A stretch of DNA of 64,000 nucleotides from Acorus gramineus (taxonomy: Eukaryota; Streptophyta; Magnoliopsida; Acorales; Acoraceae), in the NCBI GenBank assembly GCA_030737835.1, contig CM060853.1, positions 16,364,895 through 16,428,894 of the forward strand. Reading direction: 5' to 3'. Below are positions 36,387-49,327 of the stretch, piece after piece (the first letter of the stretch is position 1; each line of letters begins with the position of its first letter). The position numbers and the translations under genes were made by a program. The notes under the pieces were generated by a model, which saw only the letters and a program-made list of their open reading frames with translations, did not search any database and was not told the origin of the DNA.

Positions 36387-36954
36387 TAGGGATGGTAGTG
36401 GGATTGGGATGGGTAAATGAAAAACCCACAATCAGATTACATCGGGGCAGGTTTAATACCCTAAGTATCAAATCTAAACCCAACACACTGCAATCCGAAG
36501 AAGATATATGACGAATTTGAGATTCAAAGGTAAAACCCGCCCCGTCCGCCCCGTTATATCCCATTTAAAACACTTATATCATTAAAATTAATATGATACA
36601 TAAGTAAAACTAACTTATCAGCTATTATTATTATTATTATTATTATTATTAAAATTAATAAAATGCTTAAGTATGTATCAAGTAATATTATGTAAGATAA
36701 TTATTTTGTTTATAATATAAAAAATAATAAAAATATTAAAAATACTTGAAAATTGAAATTCCTAGTTTTGTTTTCCCTTCTATGTGAGATGGGACAGAAT
36801 GGCTTTGAGTTTTTTGAAAACCCATTAGGACGGATTTGGGATGAAATTATCAAACCCGTCACAGATTTGAGATGAGTTTGAGATGAGATTTTATTAAGGG
36901 ATTTGGGAATGAGATTAACCAAATTCATCCCAACCCGCCTTGTTACCATCCCTA
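36387..36954. mobile_element. hAT-like element with TAGGGATGGTA ends
   Basis: The left end TAGGGATGGTAGTGGGATTG pairs with a right end that in reverse complement begins TAGGGATGGTAACAAGGCGG. The TAGGGATG ends are of hAT type. The flanking 8-mers (AGCTCAGC and CGCAATGT) do not match, so one end may have recombined or been lost. A (TTA)n array is at 36623-36650. Confidence 0.6.
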
Positions 36955-37306
36955 CGCAATGTTATTACACTCAGTTTTTTATAGTCTCAAATACAATTAT
37001 ATATGTTTCATTAGCCCTGTATACTCATCAGAATGAATTATACCTCTTAAAAAAAATTCACATTTTTTTATAAATTACATCATCCAATTTATTAAAATAT
37101 AAACACCACTTTTTTATAAAAATACATACATCATTTGATAATGTATATGATTTTTTTTAAAATGTAAACATACGAGGACTGCGATTTTGACTGTAAAAAA
37201 GACTCAATGTAATATTTTCCTATCTCATTAGAAATTTTTTACACATTTAATAAATTAATATATATATTTAGTTAAAATATATATATTTTTAAAAATTATA
37301 TATTTT

Positions 37307-37545
37307 AGGGATTTTTAGTTTTAAGTCCCTGTAAACATGCTTATTTAGGGATCGGTCCCTCACTTCTTCATATTTCATTTTTAGTCCTCATATTCAACCG
37401 CCTATTTCGTTTTTAGTCCCTCCGTCAAACATCCGTCCATACACCGTTAATTTATGAAATGTGATTTATTTTTAAGTCTGTGTAAACTATGTTATGTAGT
37501 GATTAGTCGCTCCCTTCTTCATATTTTACAGGGACTAACATAATA
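37307..37545. repeat. fold-back MITE FB2, left-half copy
   Basis: It is about 85% similar by eye to 4428-4665: AGGGATTTTTAGTTTTAAGT, then GGGATCGGTCCCTCACTTC and CATCCGTCCATAC. The right arm is missing from about 37545, where the retroelement-derived region begins. Confidence 0.65.
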
Positions 37546-37549
37546 TCTA

Positions 37550-38463
37550 AAGGGATGGGGAATTTTTCGAATTCAGACCATGTCATGCCCACCGACTCTG
37601 GAATGTCGAACATATTTCTAAGACCAGACAGGGATTTGGTGATTGATGTTCTCATGGTGGAAGAACAAGTAAGGAGGGAAGACGAGGATAATGGACCCTT
37701 CCTAAGATTATAGAATCGAACCCTCTCAACGAAATGAAGGAGGGTTAAAGTAAAAGAGCAGAACAAGTTAAGAGACTAGAGGAGAGATAAAGGGCAATAC
37801 CTCGATTCGAAGATGAATGGCTCGATTACCTCCTCATCAAGACGACGAATCCCTATTTAAAAGGCACCAGCTGCGCAGAAGAGATGGCGCGTCTTTTTGA
37901 CTGACTGAGGTGCGATGGTTGGCGCTTCGGGAAGGAGAAACGGTAACCCTAATCATGGGATCGATTTCAAATACCTTAAATATCCGGCTTGAGCGCCACG
38001 TGTAAAGGTGTCCGTAGACCTCTAACATAAGAAGATACGCAGAATCGCATGATTCAGTATCTCTATGATTACTTGGTTAAAATCAAATGACTAAGAGAAA
38101 AAATCAACGGTTACAAACAAAGCCCGAATTGGGAAACCCGATAAGAGAAGTTAGTCTTGAAGTGCCCTTCCTAAGCCTCAGACCAACCATGCCCGACCTA
38201 AGCTCCCGACCAGTGAAAGCCCGACCTGAAAGAAAAAAGAAGAAAAAGAAAGAGAGGAGCAAGGCAAACAGTGGCATGCAGAGAGTGACGGCATACAGTG
38301 GAACAAAACATCCATACAAGCAAAATTGAGAAGGCAAAAGTGTTCACCATACAACAACAAAGGAAAAATTAACACATGGGACGCAGCTCAGATAAGCACC
38401 ATATAAATAAAAAGATTGTCTTAATAAAAGAAAAGACATAGAAAGGCCCACAATAGAGCCCTC
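37550..38463. other. internal non-coding part of the Ty3/gypsy remnant
   Basis: Between the truncated FB2 MITE and the antisense ORF there is moderately GC-rich sequence with a different texture from the flanks and no credible ORF. I assign it to the retroelement by position only. Confidence 0.4.
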
Positions 38464-40136
38464 TCATTGTCGAGGGCGGGAAGCGGAAGGAGCCGACTGA
38501 GTAAAAGTACTCGGGACTTCCCCCGCGTAGCGGCCATAACGCCTCTCGAACAAAGAAGCGCTATATATATCTTCCAATCGATCTGATGAAGGAAAGGGTT
38601 CCCCATCGCTTCTAGCCATGTAACAGGCGTAAAAGCCAGCATAGAAGTCTCTAGGCTGTTCGTCCTCGTCTTCCTCCTTGATCAAGAGCCTCGCTTCTCA
38701 AGCTCCTTGTGGATAGTAATGACACATTCCCAAGCTGCGAGGCTGGTTTTGCGAGGAAGGGCAGGGGGCACTTGAACGGGATGTCAGTCCTAATGCGAGC
38801 GTCAGCTGCAAACCGAGGAGGGCTGGGACTATGAACCTGATTGGGCACCCACACTGGAGATGGTGGAGCCGGTGTCGCCACTCCTGGCTCTTCATCAGCT
38901 ATAGGAGATCTCGAAGGGAGTTCTGCGTTATCTTCCTGCTGGGGAGAGCGATCTAAAAGGTCTGGAGGAGGGGAAGAAGGGGGTGCCTAAGGATTCGGGG
39001 AAGAAGTACCTCCGAGGACTTCTTCCTCTTCTTCTTCAATCTCAATCGAGCGGTTGTAAGGCACGGCCGACCTGATTGCCACTTTGCGATGCCGACCCGA
39101 CCTCCTCAGCTCACCTCCCCTGTCAGAAGCAGAACCCCGAGAGGAAGAGGGAGCGCTTTGACGGGCGGCCCGGCTTGTGGACGGCTGAGAAGCCGGAGAA
39201 GGTGGAACGCGAGGATTGTGGGGGGTGACACCCAACAAAGTCTTCTAGCTCCTCTCACGAAAGCCTAGGGCATGGTCTATGTCCCCCATCCGAAGGCTTT
39301 CCTGTTGAGGACATGCATTGAGAGATGATTTGCCTAGCAGAAGAGGGTGTTATCAAAAGAAGTCACTTTTTGAAAGAAAAAGGAAAGTAGTGCAGAAAAG
39401 AAAGGCAGACCTTATCCGAACGGCGAATCCCTCCAGTGAAGTGGAACTCGATACACGCATCTTTCAGGCATCCACACGCCTTGAATTTTGAGAATTTTGG
39501 ATTGCCAATCATATAAGAATTCTTGAGCATCCTTTATTAGCTCCCAAGACGCCGATCTTCGTGCCAAGTAAAACATCTTGCCTCCACCGTTAAGAAGTTT
39601 AAGAACGTAGGGGCTCCGCACCTCGTTTAGGCCAAGGCTAATATCGCAGGAGTGGTTGAGAGCAGTAATAACCATCAGGATGCGCTAGGCGCTTGCCACA
39701 AGCTGGAGGGGGTGAAGGCCAAAGAAACTCAAGAACTCAATTATCAGCAGTGATAAAGAAAAGGTGATCAAGCCAGCCTCGATCTGGCCAGAGTACAGTA
39801 GAAGAGATTTAGGATCCAGAGGAGGGGCATTTCCCCCACATACTCCTCAACCACCAGGTTATCAAGAAAATGAGCCATTGAAGCTGAAAGAAGGAACAAA
39901 AGAGTGTTGATCAACTTTAAGGGATACAAAACTTGGAAGAGATGGAAAGAATTTGAAAAACAATTACATATATAAAGAGTTGGGACCAAAACCATAACCG
40001 CCTCTATCATTTGGAAAAACGAGGCGGCAAAATTGAATCTCGGGGTTATCTCCCGGGTGGTATTAAATGAAGAAAGTACATGAGGAAGTGACAAGTGTCG
40101 AGCACGTGAGGCGTTAGATCCAAGGACCCAGTCCAA
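38464..40136 (-). pseudogene. decayed antisense ORF of a Ty3/gypsy (Tat/Retand-like) element
   Basis: On the minus strand, pieces in different frames resemble the plant 'putative gypsy-type transposon' domain. They include VVEEYVGEMPLLWILNLF, then FLSFFGLHPLQLVASA followed by a TAG where Trp is usual, then RILMVITALNHS. Further pieces are VRSPYVLKLLNGGGKMFYLA, a Ser/Arg/Pro-rich linker, an acidic patch and DFYAGFYACYMARSDG. Antisense ORFs placed just before the 3' LTR are known from Tat-lineage Ty3/gypsy elements, and the LTR at 40242-41123 lies on the opposite strand as that arrangement requires. Stops and frameshifts show it is inactive. No gag, protease, reverse transcriptase or integrase was seen. 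Confidence 0.55.
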
Positions 40137-40241
40137 TCAACCCAAGAAATCTTGTTGGATAAGCCGGTGAGTTGGATAGGTCTCCTGAAGGTCGGTTCTT
40201 CCGGACTCCCAAGAGATTGAGAGACCAAAAGAAGGGAGCAT

Positions 40242-41123
40242 TGTAGGAGACCAAAATTATCATCAAATAGAATAAGGAATAAAATTGCATAAGTAGGGGA
40301 ATTAAGCATGAATTGGCCTGTAGGGGGTAAAAACAACCTAAGGTGAGAAAGCCCATGGACCCGAATCCCCCTTACGGATTATTCGGACCCATCTTCCGGG
40401 GCTGGTCGGGCAAATGATATTTCCTGACCAGGTCAAGTCGGACATACATTGAAGGCAGGACGCCTAAAAGACTAGCCGTTTAAGGTAGGACACTAAACAC
40501 TGACCGACTATGACAAGACGATGGAGTACAGAAAGCCCGACTTGGGTTATGGGCCGTTCACGCCATAATGCCCGAGTTAAAAGATAGGTCGGCCATATGA
40601 CCAACCCTGCAAAATCACGGATAGCCAAGGGAATATATACCCTGACACATGGAAATGACATGATGTCAGAAAAGGCGGCTACAGAATGGAAATCCCTAGG
40701 TGACACATGTCTGCATATCAAAGAGCCATGTAGAGATTCAATATCATGATATGATTACTCCACAAGGCCAAGCTCGACACGCCCCTTCTCGAGTATAAAA
40801 GGGAGACTTCATCTCCCCCTTAAGGTATGCAAGCACTCTCTCTCTCACTCTGACTCAAACTCAAGAATTCTAAGTTCTTCTCCCTCTCACAAGGAGGTAA
40901 CTGACTTGAGCGTCGGAGAGGCGTTAGCCAGCACCACATTAGTGTGAGTTTCAAGTACTAGAAGGCCAAAGAAGGAGGAGAAGGAGGACGACGACGGGCA
41001 TCGAAGGCTTGCCACACGACGCTGTGAAGAAGGGTTGTCATCAATATCATATCAGATCTACAACAAAGCTCGGATTGGCGAAGATCAGGCCCAGGAGGGG
41101 AGGACCTGATTTCACCTCCCACA
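40242..41123 (+). mobile_element. 3' LTR of a Ty3/gypsy element
   Basis: The 882-bp segment starts TGTAGGAG and ends CTCCCACA, an inverted pair (7 of 8). A purine-rich tract (AAAAGAAGGGAGCA, 40227-40240) precedes it as a polypurine tract should. A TATAAAA box is at 40794-40800. About 90 bp later comes a typical GGAGGTAACTGACTTGAGCG and GTCGGAGAGGCGTT segment found in R-U5 regions of plant gypsy LTRs. The second LTR is not in the window. Confidence 0.75.
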
Positions 41124-41637
41124 AATATAACCCCATATATTTTCATATGAACAAAGATTTTAGGCCCCTGAATTAGTTTTTTGTCTAATTTTAAGAAATA
41201 TTCTGAATAAATTCTATCCAATTAAAGGTGTTTCAAATACATTTATCCAAATAACCTCATGAGATTTAAGAAAGATTTGATATAATCCTTCTAAATGACA
41301 AAATACCCTCCATAAAAGATACCCCACCGTGTTTTTTCTTCAATGTGTTATGAATAAATTATAGTATATTATTAGGTTAACCACATACAAGTTTTAACTG
41401 GTAACGGTAAAGGGTGATATGAATTAAACATAGATTTCAGGGGGTTATATGAATATATATGTTTAGGGTGACGTCAAATAATGGAATATTCCATGAATAT
41501 TCTTTTTAAATTGATGAAAATTTAACTCTTGGTTTTTTTGTTTAACCAAATAAACTTTCAGGGGATTATATGATTTTTTAGAAAAAAGAGGGATATGAAT
41601 TAGCAAACTTTTAGGAGGGGTATATGCATTTTTCCCA
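41124..41637. repeat. fold-back MITE FB1, 5'-truncated copy
   Basis: It starts directly after the LTR at ATATAACCCC, which corresponds to about 45 bp inside the normal FB1 end, and finishes at ATTTTTCCC. The missing end was probably lost by insertion or rearrangement involving the LTR element. Confidence 0.55.
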
Positions 41638-42711
41638 TAAAAAAGTGTTTCCTTAGATAAATAAATATATTTAAAAAAAATCAAAATATCGGTAGGTTGA
41701 AAACCAAGCTGCAACTGTGTTCATAGTAACATTTCAAATGAATAAGCTCAGTCCTATTTGTGGCACAGTTCATCGTTAATATATTTTTAATTTTTTTTAA
41801 GTATATAATTGGCTAATTAAGTACGTTTTGTTTTGTTTTATAGCAAATGAACTATATATACATAGAAAGTTTGAAGTATATATCATTAGCCATACATTAC
41901 TGGTTTGGCTGCAAATTGGAATTTTGGAAAAATTGAGAGTATCAATGCTCTTTTAGAAAATGTCAGGACACACACTTTTATAAATTGGATGCATGTTTTC
42001 TATATATTTTTTTCCTGGTCGTGTATGTATTATGTATTCAGCTAACCATATACTAGTTAAGACTCTATGAATGATTGGAGGGATGTTTGATGTTCATTCT
42101 TATTCTTTTTCTGTTGAAACATTCAAGAAAATTTTATTTTGAATATTTCATTCATCTTTTTATTCTTACATATCTTAGGGAATATTTTTTTCTTTCATGA
42201 AATTTATCAGAATTGAATTTATAGGAATGATGAATTCTCTTTCTGGACTAGAGGTACCAAACCGATTCTAAACATATTAGCAATGTGCTTTTTTTTTGGA
42301 TAATGAACGCTATTTATTCTTGTAATCATTAGTGCACATGATTTCTCTATCACATCTTAAGTCAGGCGAATATACAGTCTTTCAAGGAAAAATGCAAAAG
42401 AGTATGCATTCTATTATTTGAGTATACAATTTATTTTTGGTGAACATAAGTAGTAATTAGACAAGTAAATAACTTATGCCTCCTTTACATCCGTGTTTGG
42501 ACTGATTTGCGTTTTAAAATCTAAGAACTCGGAACCTGAATATAAAGTGGTTCTCCGCTTATGTGCCCCCACCTCATTTGTCTGTGTTTTTTTTTTATAT
42601 ATTTTAATCGTGTTTCATAGAAACTTAGCTTTGTTAAAAGCCTTAGAGATTTTCTATTTTTCAATCGCACATCCAAATATAGAAAAGTAAATCGCAAACA
42701 TTTTTTGTTCA
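41638..42711. other. intergenic spacer
   Basis: AT-rich, with no gene or clear element. Confidence 0.4.
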
Positions 42712-42972
42712 GATAATGTTACGTCTAACATCAATTTCAGTCTACATGTGTTTCGAATTTTTTTTAAAAAATATACATTATCTAATTAGGTACATGCTTT
42801 TATAAAAAAATGAAACATATACTTCAATGAATTGCATTGATGCATTTATAGAAAATGTAAAAACATTCTTTTGAAACATATGACTTGTTAACGTGAGCAT
42901 ATGCGTCGATAGATAATCTATCGACTCATATAAAACTGGAATTGAGGTTGAAAATGGATCTGGGTGTAACAT
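42712..42972. mobile_element. MITE of the TGTTAC-ended family, copy B
   Basis: It begins GATAATGTTACG and ends GTGTAACATC, so the ends are inverted around ATGTTAC. The body is the reverse complement of copy A at 36038-36308 with roughly 70-75% identity by eye. Confidence 0.6.
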
Positions 42973-42995
42973 CGCGCTTTCTTTTCCCTTGTGAG

Positions 42996-43059
42996 CATGT
43001 CCACGTGTCTGGAGTTATGTGAGTGGGCCCGTATGGGCCAGGCCCAGTTCAGAAAATTT
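42996..43059. repeat. copy of the 2H-like gene's promoter fragment
   Basis: These 64 bp match 35679-35741 in the same orientation at more than 80% identity, including GTATGGGCCAGGCCCAGTTC. Each copy lies beside a copy of the TGTTAC-ended MITE. Confidence 0.6.
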
Positions 43060-44107
43060 GAAGTGGGTGTCAGAGATGCAATTTTTTTCCGCACGTTACG
43101 GATAAGGGATGGTACGGATCACATGCAGTGCCCGGTGGTCCTCTCCGTTTGAGCTTTTAAATTTTTTCTGGATTCCTGACATGTTTGGAGCCCACGTTTT
43201 GTTGTCCATTTTATTGATGGGCCACCCCACCATGGGCCTTGGACCACACACGTTGCATGCCTCTCGTTTTTCCTTTTTTTTTGGAAAAGGATATATCCGG
43301 CCTCTATGCAATCTCATTTGCAATCCACATTGATTTTTTTAAAAAAATAAAATGTCATACACTCTCACATTGAAGTACGTATAGTTATATGAAATGAAGT
43401 ATATATTGAAAAACATTAGTGTATTTTTTTTTCGTGTTAAAAAAAAGATAAATTTTTTTGTACCATATACTATGATAGAACCTCATATATTATGATAGTG
43501 CAGTATATACTATGTTATCATAGTGTATAAGAAATGTAAAATGGGTTGTAAAATAGATTGAGTGTATTGGCGCGCTTATTTTTTTTTAATTGTTTTTTGG
43601 GTGATTAACATAACTATGCATTTTTCATATTGTTTTTAGTGGGGTCACTTTGGTAATTCTTATTCAGATAGAAAATCCTTCATTCTCAAAAATTCAGTTA
43701 AGGTAGATTCCTTTATTGTAAAAAGTTACCTGAGATGTCTAGGAAATAATATAGGAAAAACAGATTTTAAATGCAATCATTTTGAGTGTTCAAGCAAAAG
43801 GTTGTATTATTGAAAAATTAGATTCTCATGATCCAGTCAACAGCCTGGTTTTTGACAGTGGAAAAGCGGCTGTTTGAGTTTGGAAAGGAAAAGTTGTTTG
43901 GGATCCGCATTTGAAAATTTTAGGTTTTTAAGTTTCAGACATTAAATTTTGCTTAAATACGGATCGAAACAAGTTTTTGTTAGAAAATTTTTCATTATTA
44001 TTTTCTTAATTATTTTTTTCATCCGTGTCTACAATCACTTCAAATGCCACTCTGGATAATTTTTTTTTGAACTAAAATCAAGTTCATTAGTTTTATGCAT
44101 AAATAAA
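43060..44107. other. intergenic spacer
   Basis: 43060-43335 has somewhat higher GC content and short overlapping frames on both strands, none recognisable. 43345-43580 resembles the ACATC/TATACTAT-type repeat material near 37000 and 46700. Confidence 0.4.
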
Positions 44108-44634
44108 AGGGAAAAATCCATGTGACCCTCTGTAAACTATCCGAAATCTATATAACCATTTAACTTTTCTTGAAGTCCATGTAACCCTTGAAAACATCCC
44201 TGTAAATCCATATAAACCTTTGAGTTAAATTTCTATTAACAGAAAATGAATATTCTGTTTAGTTAATCTTGACTGAAAATACAATACACTAAAATTCCCT
44301 ACAATGTGTTAAAAATACGGAATATGTTTTGTAATTGATGATTTTACCCCTCTGGATAGAGTTTCATAATCTATTCGGAGGGGTAAAAACCATCATTTAT
44401 AGATGATTTTCTGCATTTTTGACGTATTGTAGTGGGGTTTTAGTATACTGTGTTTTCAGTCAGGGTTAACCAAATGAAATATTTACAGAATATTCTTCAT
44501 TTGTCAACAAAAATTTAACTCAAAGGTTATTAGGATTTATAAAAGTGATTTGAGGGGGTTATATGAACTTTAAGAAAAATGATAGGTTATATGGATTTCG
44601 GTCAATTTATAGGGGATTATTTTAATTTTTCTCT
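44108..44634. repeat. fold-back MITE FB1, most complete copy
   Basis: The left end AGGGAAAAATCC pairs with the right end ATTTTTCTCT. The arms exceed 200 bp and pair almost to the centre (TTTACCCCTCTGGATAGAG against GGAGGGGTAAAA). TAAATAAA occurs immediately on both sides, which may be an 8-bp target duplication but is low-complexity. There is no coding capacity. Confidence 0.7.
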
Positions 44635-45922
44635 AAATAAATATAATCATATAAACTAACTGAAAGATTTGTAAATTTTGATATTGTTTTTCTTCTTTTG
44701 TTGGGTATGTTGTTGTTGTTGGTAAAACAAAATTTCGTATGATTAGTATAATTTTTTTTTACTATATGTCCTTCATTTAGCTAAGGGCTCCTGTGAATCA
44801 GAAATTTTTTGGATGGCCTATATTTAACAGGTATGACTGAGGGCTGTCTGCAGTTCTGTATGCTTTACTAGTAATTTTTAGTGGAAAATTACATCTGCTC
44901 CCTTTCCCCTCCCTTTCCCATCCTTATTATATATCAATCATCATCCATTTGTTTTTTCTAAAAGTGTTTCTTTTATCATCCGATGAAATATTATTTTTAT
45001 AAAAAATAAAATATACACTTCAATAAATTTATGAATTTATTTATAAAAATATAAAAAAAATTTATAAAAAAATTAACTAGATATATGCATTGTTAATATA
45101 AAAATAGATGACTTATGAGATATATGAGATTGGAAAAAAAGATTGTGTTTCATAATTCTCCTTTTAGGAAGATGATGTTTTGGAAATAGTTTACAGAATG
45201 TTCAAATTAATTGTTAATTATAGTAAAAAAATAATGATCGAATTAATGTTAATTAAGGATGCTCTTGCACTTTTTTGTTGTGTGTAAAAAATGATTTTGA
45301 GCTGCACCAAATCTGAAACTAGGTGTACTTATTTTTTGTTCATATTCATCTAGTATTTATTTTTAGTCCCCATCTATTCTGAATTTTTTAACATATTCAT
45401 GAAAATGAATTTTATATTTTAATACACTATGTGTACTCATTTATAATAAAAAAAAAACTAGAGAAATATAATGCTTCATCCAACCAAACATAAATGAGAT
45501 TAAAAAAACTGCCCTTTCTAAAATTGTTTTCTAAACAACTATTAAAACACTATAGAGTCTAATGAGTCACTAGAAAAGTGTAGCATCTCCAAAAAAGCAG
45601 AAAAAATGGTTTTTCCCAATTGAGAATTCTGCACAGAATTCTCTTAATAGAATTCATTTCCATTCCAAGAAATGAAACCCAGATCAGTTGCTTTCTTGGT
45701 TTTAAATTCCAAATAGAAATTGAATTTGGAGCACCAAATAGCACGGATGGATTGATGAGTTTGAATAGTCTGAATAAAAATTCATGGCACAGGAACATCT
45801 GAACTTCAATTTCAAATCCCACCAATATGGAACTTAAAATATCTGAGTCAGAAATAAAGGCATTGGTTTCTGTGATGGGTGTATGTGATATTCTCACGAT
45901 ACCACCCAAACCAATTTTTTTA
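44635..45922. other. intergenic spacer
   Basis: Mostly AT-rich. 45590-45900 holds palindromic GAATTC-containing words (AGAATTCTGCACAGAATTCT) suggestive of another MITE. The minus-strand frame 45930-45559 overlaps it and has no motif. Confidence 0.4.
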
Positions 45923-46400
45923 AGGGACAAAATCTATATAACCCCCTACAAACTTTCTGAAATCCATAAAACCCCGTGTCTTTTTTTAAGAAAACACCTA
46001 TACAAATCAAAATGACCCCTTGAATTAAATTTTGATTGACATATGAAGAATATTACGTGAATATTTTATTTTGTTGACCTTGACTAAAAACACAGTATAT
46101 TAAAAATCCCTACAATTTGTTAAAAATACATAAAACCTTATTTACATGACGATTTTACCCTTCCTGATAAATTATACAATCTTATCTAGAGGGGTAAAAT
46201 CGTTATTTATAAATTATTTTTCATATTTTTAATACATTATAAGAGGTTTTTGGTATGCTATACTAGACAGAATATTCGCAGAACAATCCTAATCTATTAA
46301 CAAAAAGTTAACTCAGGGGGCTCTTTGGATTTATATATGTGTTTTCAGGGGGTTACATGGATTTCAAGTGGTCTACATGGGGTGGTTATTTGGATTTTTT
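45923..46400. repeat. fold-back MITE FB1, copy 3
   Basis: The left end AGGGACAAAATCTATATAAC, the centre (ATTTTACCCTTCCTGATAAA against TAGAGGGGTAAAATCG) and the right arm GGGGGTTACATGGATTTC line up with the copy at 44108-44634. Confidence 0.65.
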
Positions 46401-49225
46401 TTTTGTTTTGTTTTTTAAACGTGAAAGTTTATATTCTGTTTATCAAATTATATAATCATAATATATGGTGTGGATCTGGTTTATATTGGGTACTCTTTCT
46501 TTTCGTATTGGGTACTTTACAGGCACTGTTTGCCTTCTTTTATGCTGCTTGTGTTGTTTATAGTTGATCTAACTGTCTTCTTGTATTTATGAAACTTACA
46601 ATGGAGACAGTTCTTGCCCCGCGGTCCTCACATAATATCATTTTCGGTGCACAAATAATACAAGTGATTGACATAAATATACATATCGATTTCAAGGTGT
46701 ACTGTAGGCCCATATATATCATAGTGTATGAGGTTCTACTATAATGTATGGCATTAAAAAATTTATCATTTTTTCAATAAGAAAAAAAACACATTAATGT
46801 ATCTCAACGGATATAAATTGTAATTAAGGCTTAACATATCATTTTTCTTTTATAAAATGAATGATGAAAGAGAGAGATGAAATCAATCTAGCTCTCCCCC
46901 CACCATGTTGCTCTCAGCCACCCACAATTACAATATAAACCAAGATTGGAAAATTTATTTTCCTTATATGGGACTAAAACAATTTAAACACATTTTTAGA
47001 AAATTAATAGATGGTAAAATCAAAATTTGAATAAACATTATTTTGAATTGTTTTATGGATAAAACCAATAGAAGACTGACATCGTTCATTTCAAAAAATA
47101 TACATTTGTCTGTGAGATTCTGTTGATCAAGTGGAGTTATTCAATTGAATTCTTGGTAATGTCAATGGCCAACACTAATTTGTAGATCTACATAAGAATT
47201 TCATTATAGTGAACATATATGATAGAAAATATAATTTTATTATGTTAGAAATAAGTTTTAAGGTCTATTTTTTATAGACTTGGAACAAATATTTGACTGG
47301 TCCTAAAGTCACTCCAGTATTTCAAGCATTACAACCCAGTTACAAACATTTCAGATGTGAAGAAACAGTGAGAACCATCTAATGAAAATGAAGCAATTCG
47401 AACGGATCACAATGAAAATACAAAAAATATGAGACAAATTTTGGATCATATCTCATAAATATCCAACAAAATAATCACTGCTTAATTGATCATATAGACA
47501 ATACTCTTAATGAGCACACTTAATTGACCCAACTAGCAAATAATAGCATATTATGTCATGTGCTTATTATTATGTTCTTAATTTAAAATTCATACTTTTC
47601 AAAACTCTCTTATAAATTCATGTCATGAGCTAGGGAAATATTGAAAAGTATTGATGGAAGGGTAAATTAAAGTTCGATCTACTCCAAAATTTGTATGACA
47701 TGAGTTTGGTTGATAGATCTTGTCCTGTGTTTAATTGTGAAAAAAAAAAATTGATCTCAAAAGTTCCACATGTACTTTTTTTCTCACCCACTTACAAAAA
47801 GGGATTGGTGGAGTACTCTTCAATAAATAAACATCAATATAATATACGTAATGAATAATTTTAAATTTTATGTCACTTTTATTTAAAAATCATTTTATGT
47901 CTTCTCATGTTATTGTCTTTTACAAAAAAAATCTAATTTTTATGAAGATGATATATGGTCATTTGAGTGGCAGTGAAGAATAATGAAGTGACTTAAATAC
48001 TCAACCATGCATGTTGTTGTACACCACGAATAATGCAGTTTAATTCCATGTACAGCTGCTAGAAATAATGGAGCATGCAACATATATCCAAAAATGTGCA
48101 TTTTCATTGCATAAAACATTTATTCATAGAACTCCTCTATTTATTAAAATCAAGACCTGACACTAGGACCTTTTAGATTTTTTTTAGGAAAATGGGACTT
48201 GCTTTATTTTATTTTTTTAAGCTCATTAATAGGATAATTACTATGCTTGCTATTTAGATGCTAATATTACTAATTAATTATATTATTGGTCAGACCAGGT
48301 TGGAACTAATAGTCAAGAATTGATCTTAAAGAAAATTGATTTATGTGAAAATCTTCTTTTTCTCCTTTTTTTTTTCTTTTCCAAAATCGATCCTTAATAT
48401 ATGAAAAACGAAGACGTAATTAAAAAATAATAGAACTAGATCACTATTATGGTATGACAATTGACATGTTATGACTCTGGTTTTGGGTCACATTTACTAA
48501 TAAATCTGGTCAATATAAAAAAAAATGAACATAAAATTGCCCAAACCACATCAAGAAGCCATTTGCATCTCGTTTGAGGGAACAATATATTGTGCAGAAT
48601 CCAAAATTTCCAAATGCATGGTTCTAAGTTCGTGTGTAACACATTTCATGACTCATCAGAATCACTGCAGACATATTACTTCTTAATATATAAACCCCAT
48701 AGGAGCTTAATTAAAATTGCATTTGATTTTCTTCTGATAATATTAATTATTACTCCAACTAATGCTTTCCATATTTTTGTTTAGGTCGCTTTGAAACCAA
48801 TTGTCAAAGTAGTTTATTCTACAAATTAATTAAAAAATAAATAATTTTAAAAAAGTTTCTCAATCTTAACCAGTTTTCAATTGTTTGTTAACTTTTCAAA
48901 TATAAAAATTAAAATAGGAAATCAAAACTGAAATTCGAAAATACTACTTCTTTGGAGTCAATCATCTAAAAAATGATTTTCAATACTCAGTTTCAAATGA
49001 GGCCTTAATAAATAATTAATTTTAATGACGATAAGGGTCAAAAGGGCATTCACTAACTCACCTCTTTTTTTTTTTCTTCTTCATAATACATATAAATACA
49101 ATATGTTTTTTTTTTTTTTGAATAAAATACAATATGGTAGTTAGTTGACCTAAATTTCCATTCTTTTTGCTTTTACAAATGACTTCGAGATGCAATGTAA
49201 ACACTAACTAGCTACAAATCTCTTC
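46401..49225. other. intergenic spacer
   Basis: AT-rich without recognisable genes. 46640-46850 contains decayed TATACTAT/ATAGTGTATGAGG repeat material shared with 43480-43560. Confidence 0.4.
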
Positions 49226-49327
49226 TCCAAAATCATTGCTTCCATTTTTCTTTTCGAATTTTAACTATTTATAATATCCAAAATCATTGCTTCCATTTTT
49301 CTTTTCGAATTTTAACTATTTATAATA
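49226..49327. repeat. exact 51-bp tandem duplication
   Basis: The 51-bp unit beginning TCCAAAATCATTGCTTCC and ending TATTTATAATA is present twice without a visible mismatch (49226-49276 and 49277-49327). The lack of divergence in non-coding DNA implies a recent event. Confidence 0.92.

Noticed and set aside
45559-45930. Minus-strand 123-codon frame
   Set aside because: It overlaps GAATTC-type palindromic repeat sequence, is hydrophobic low-complexity and has no exon partners.
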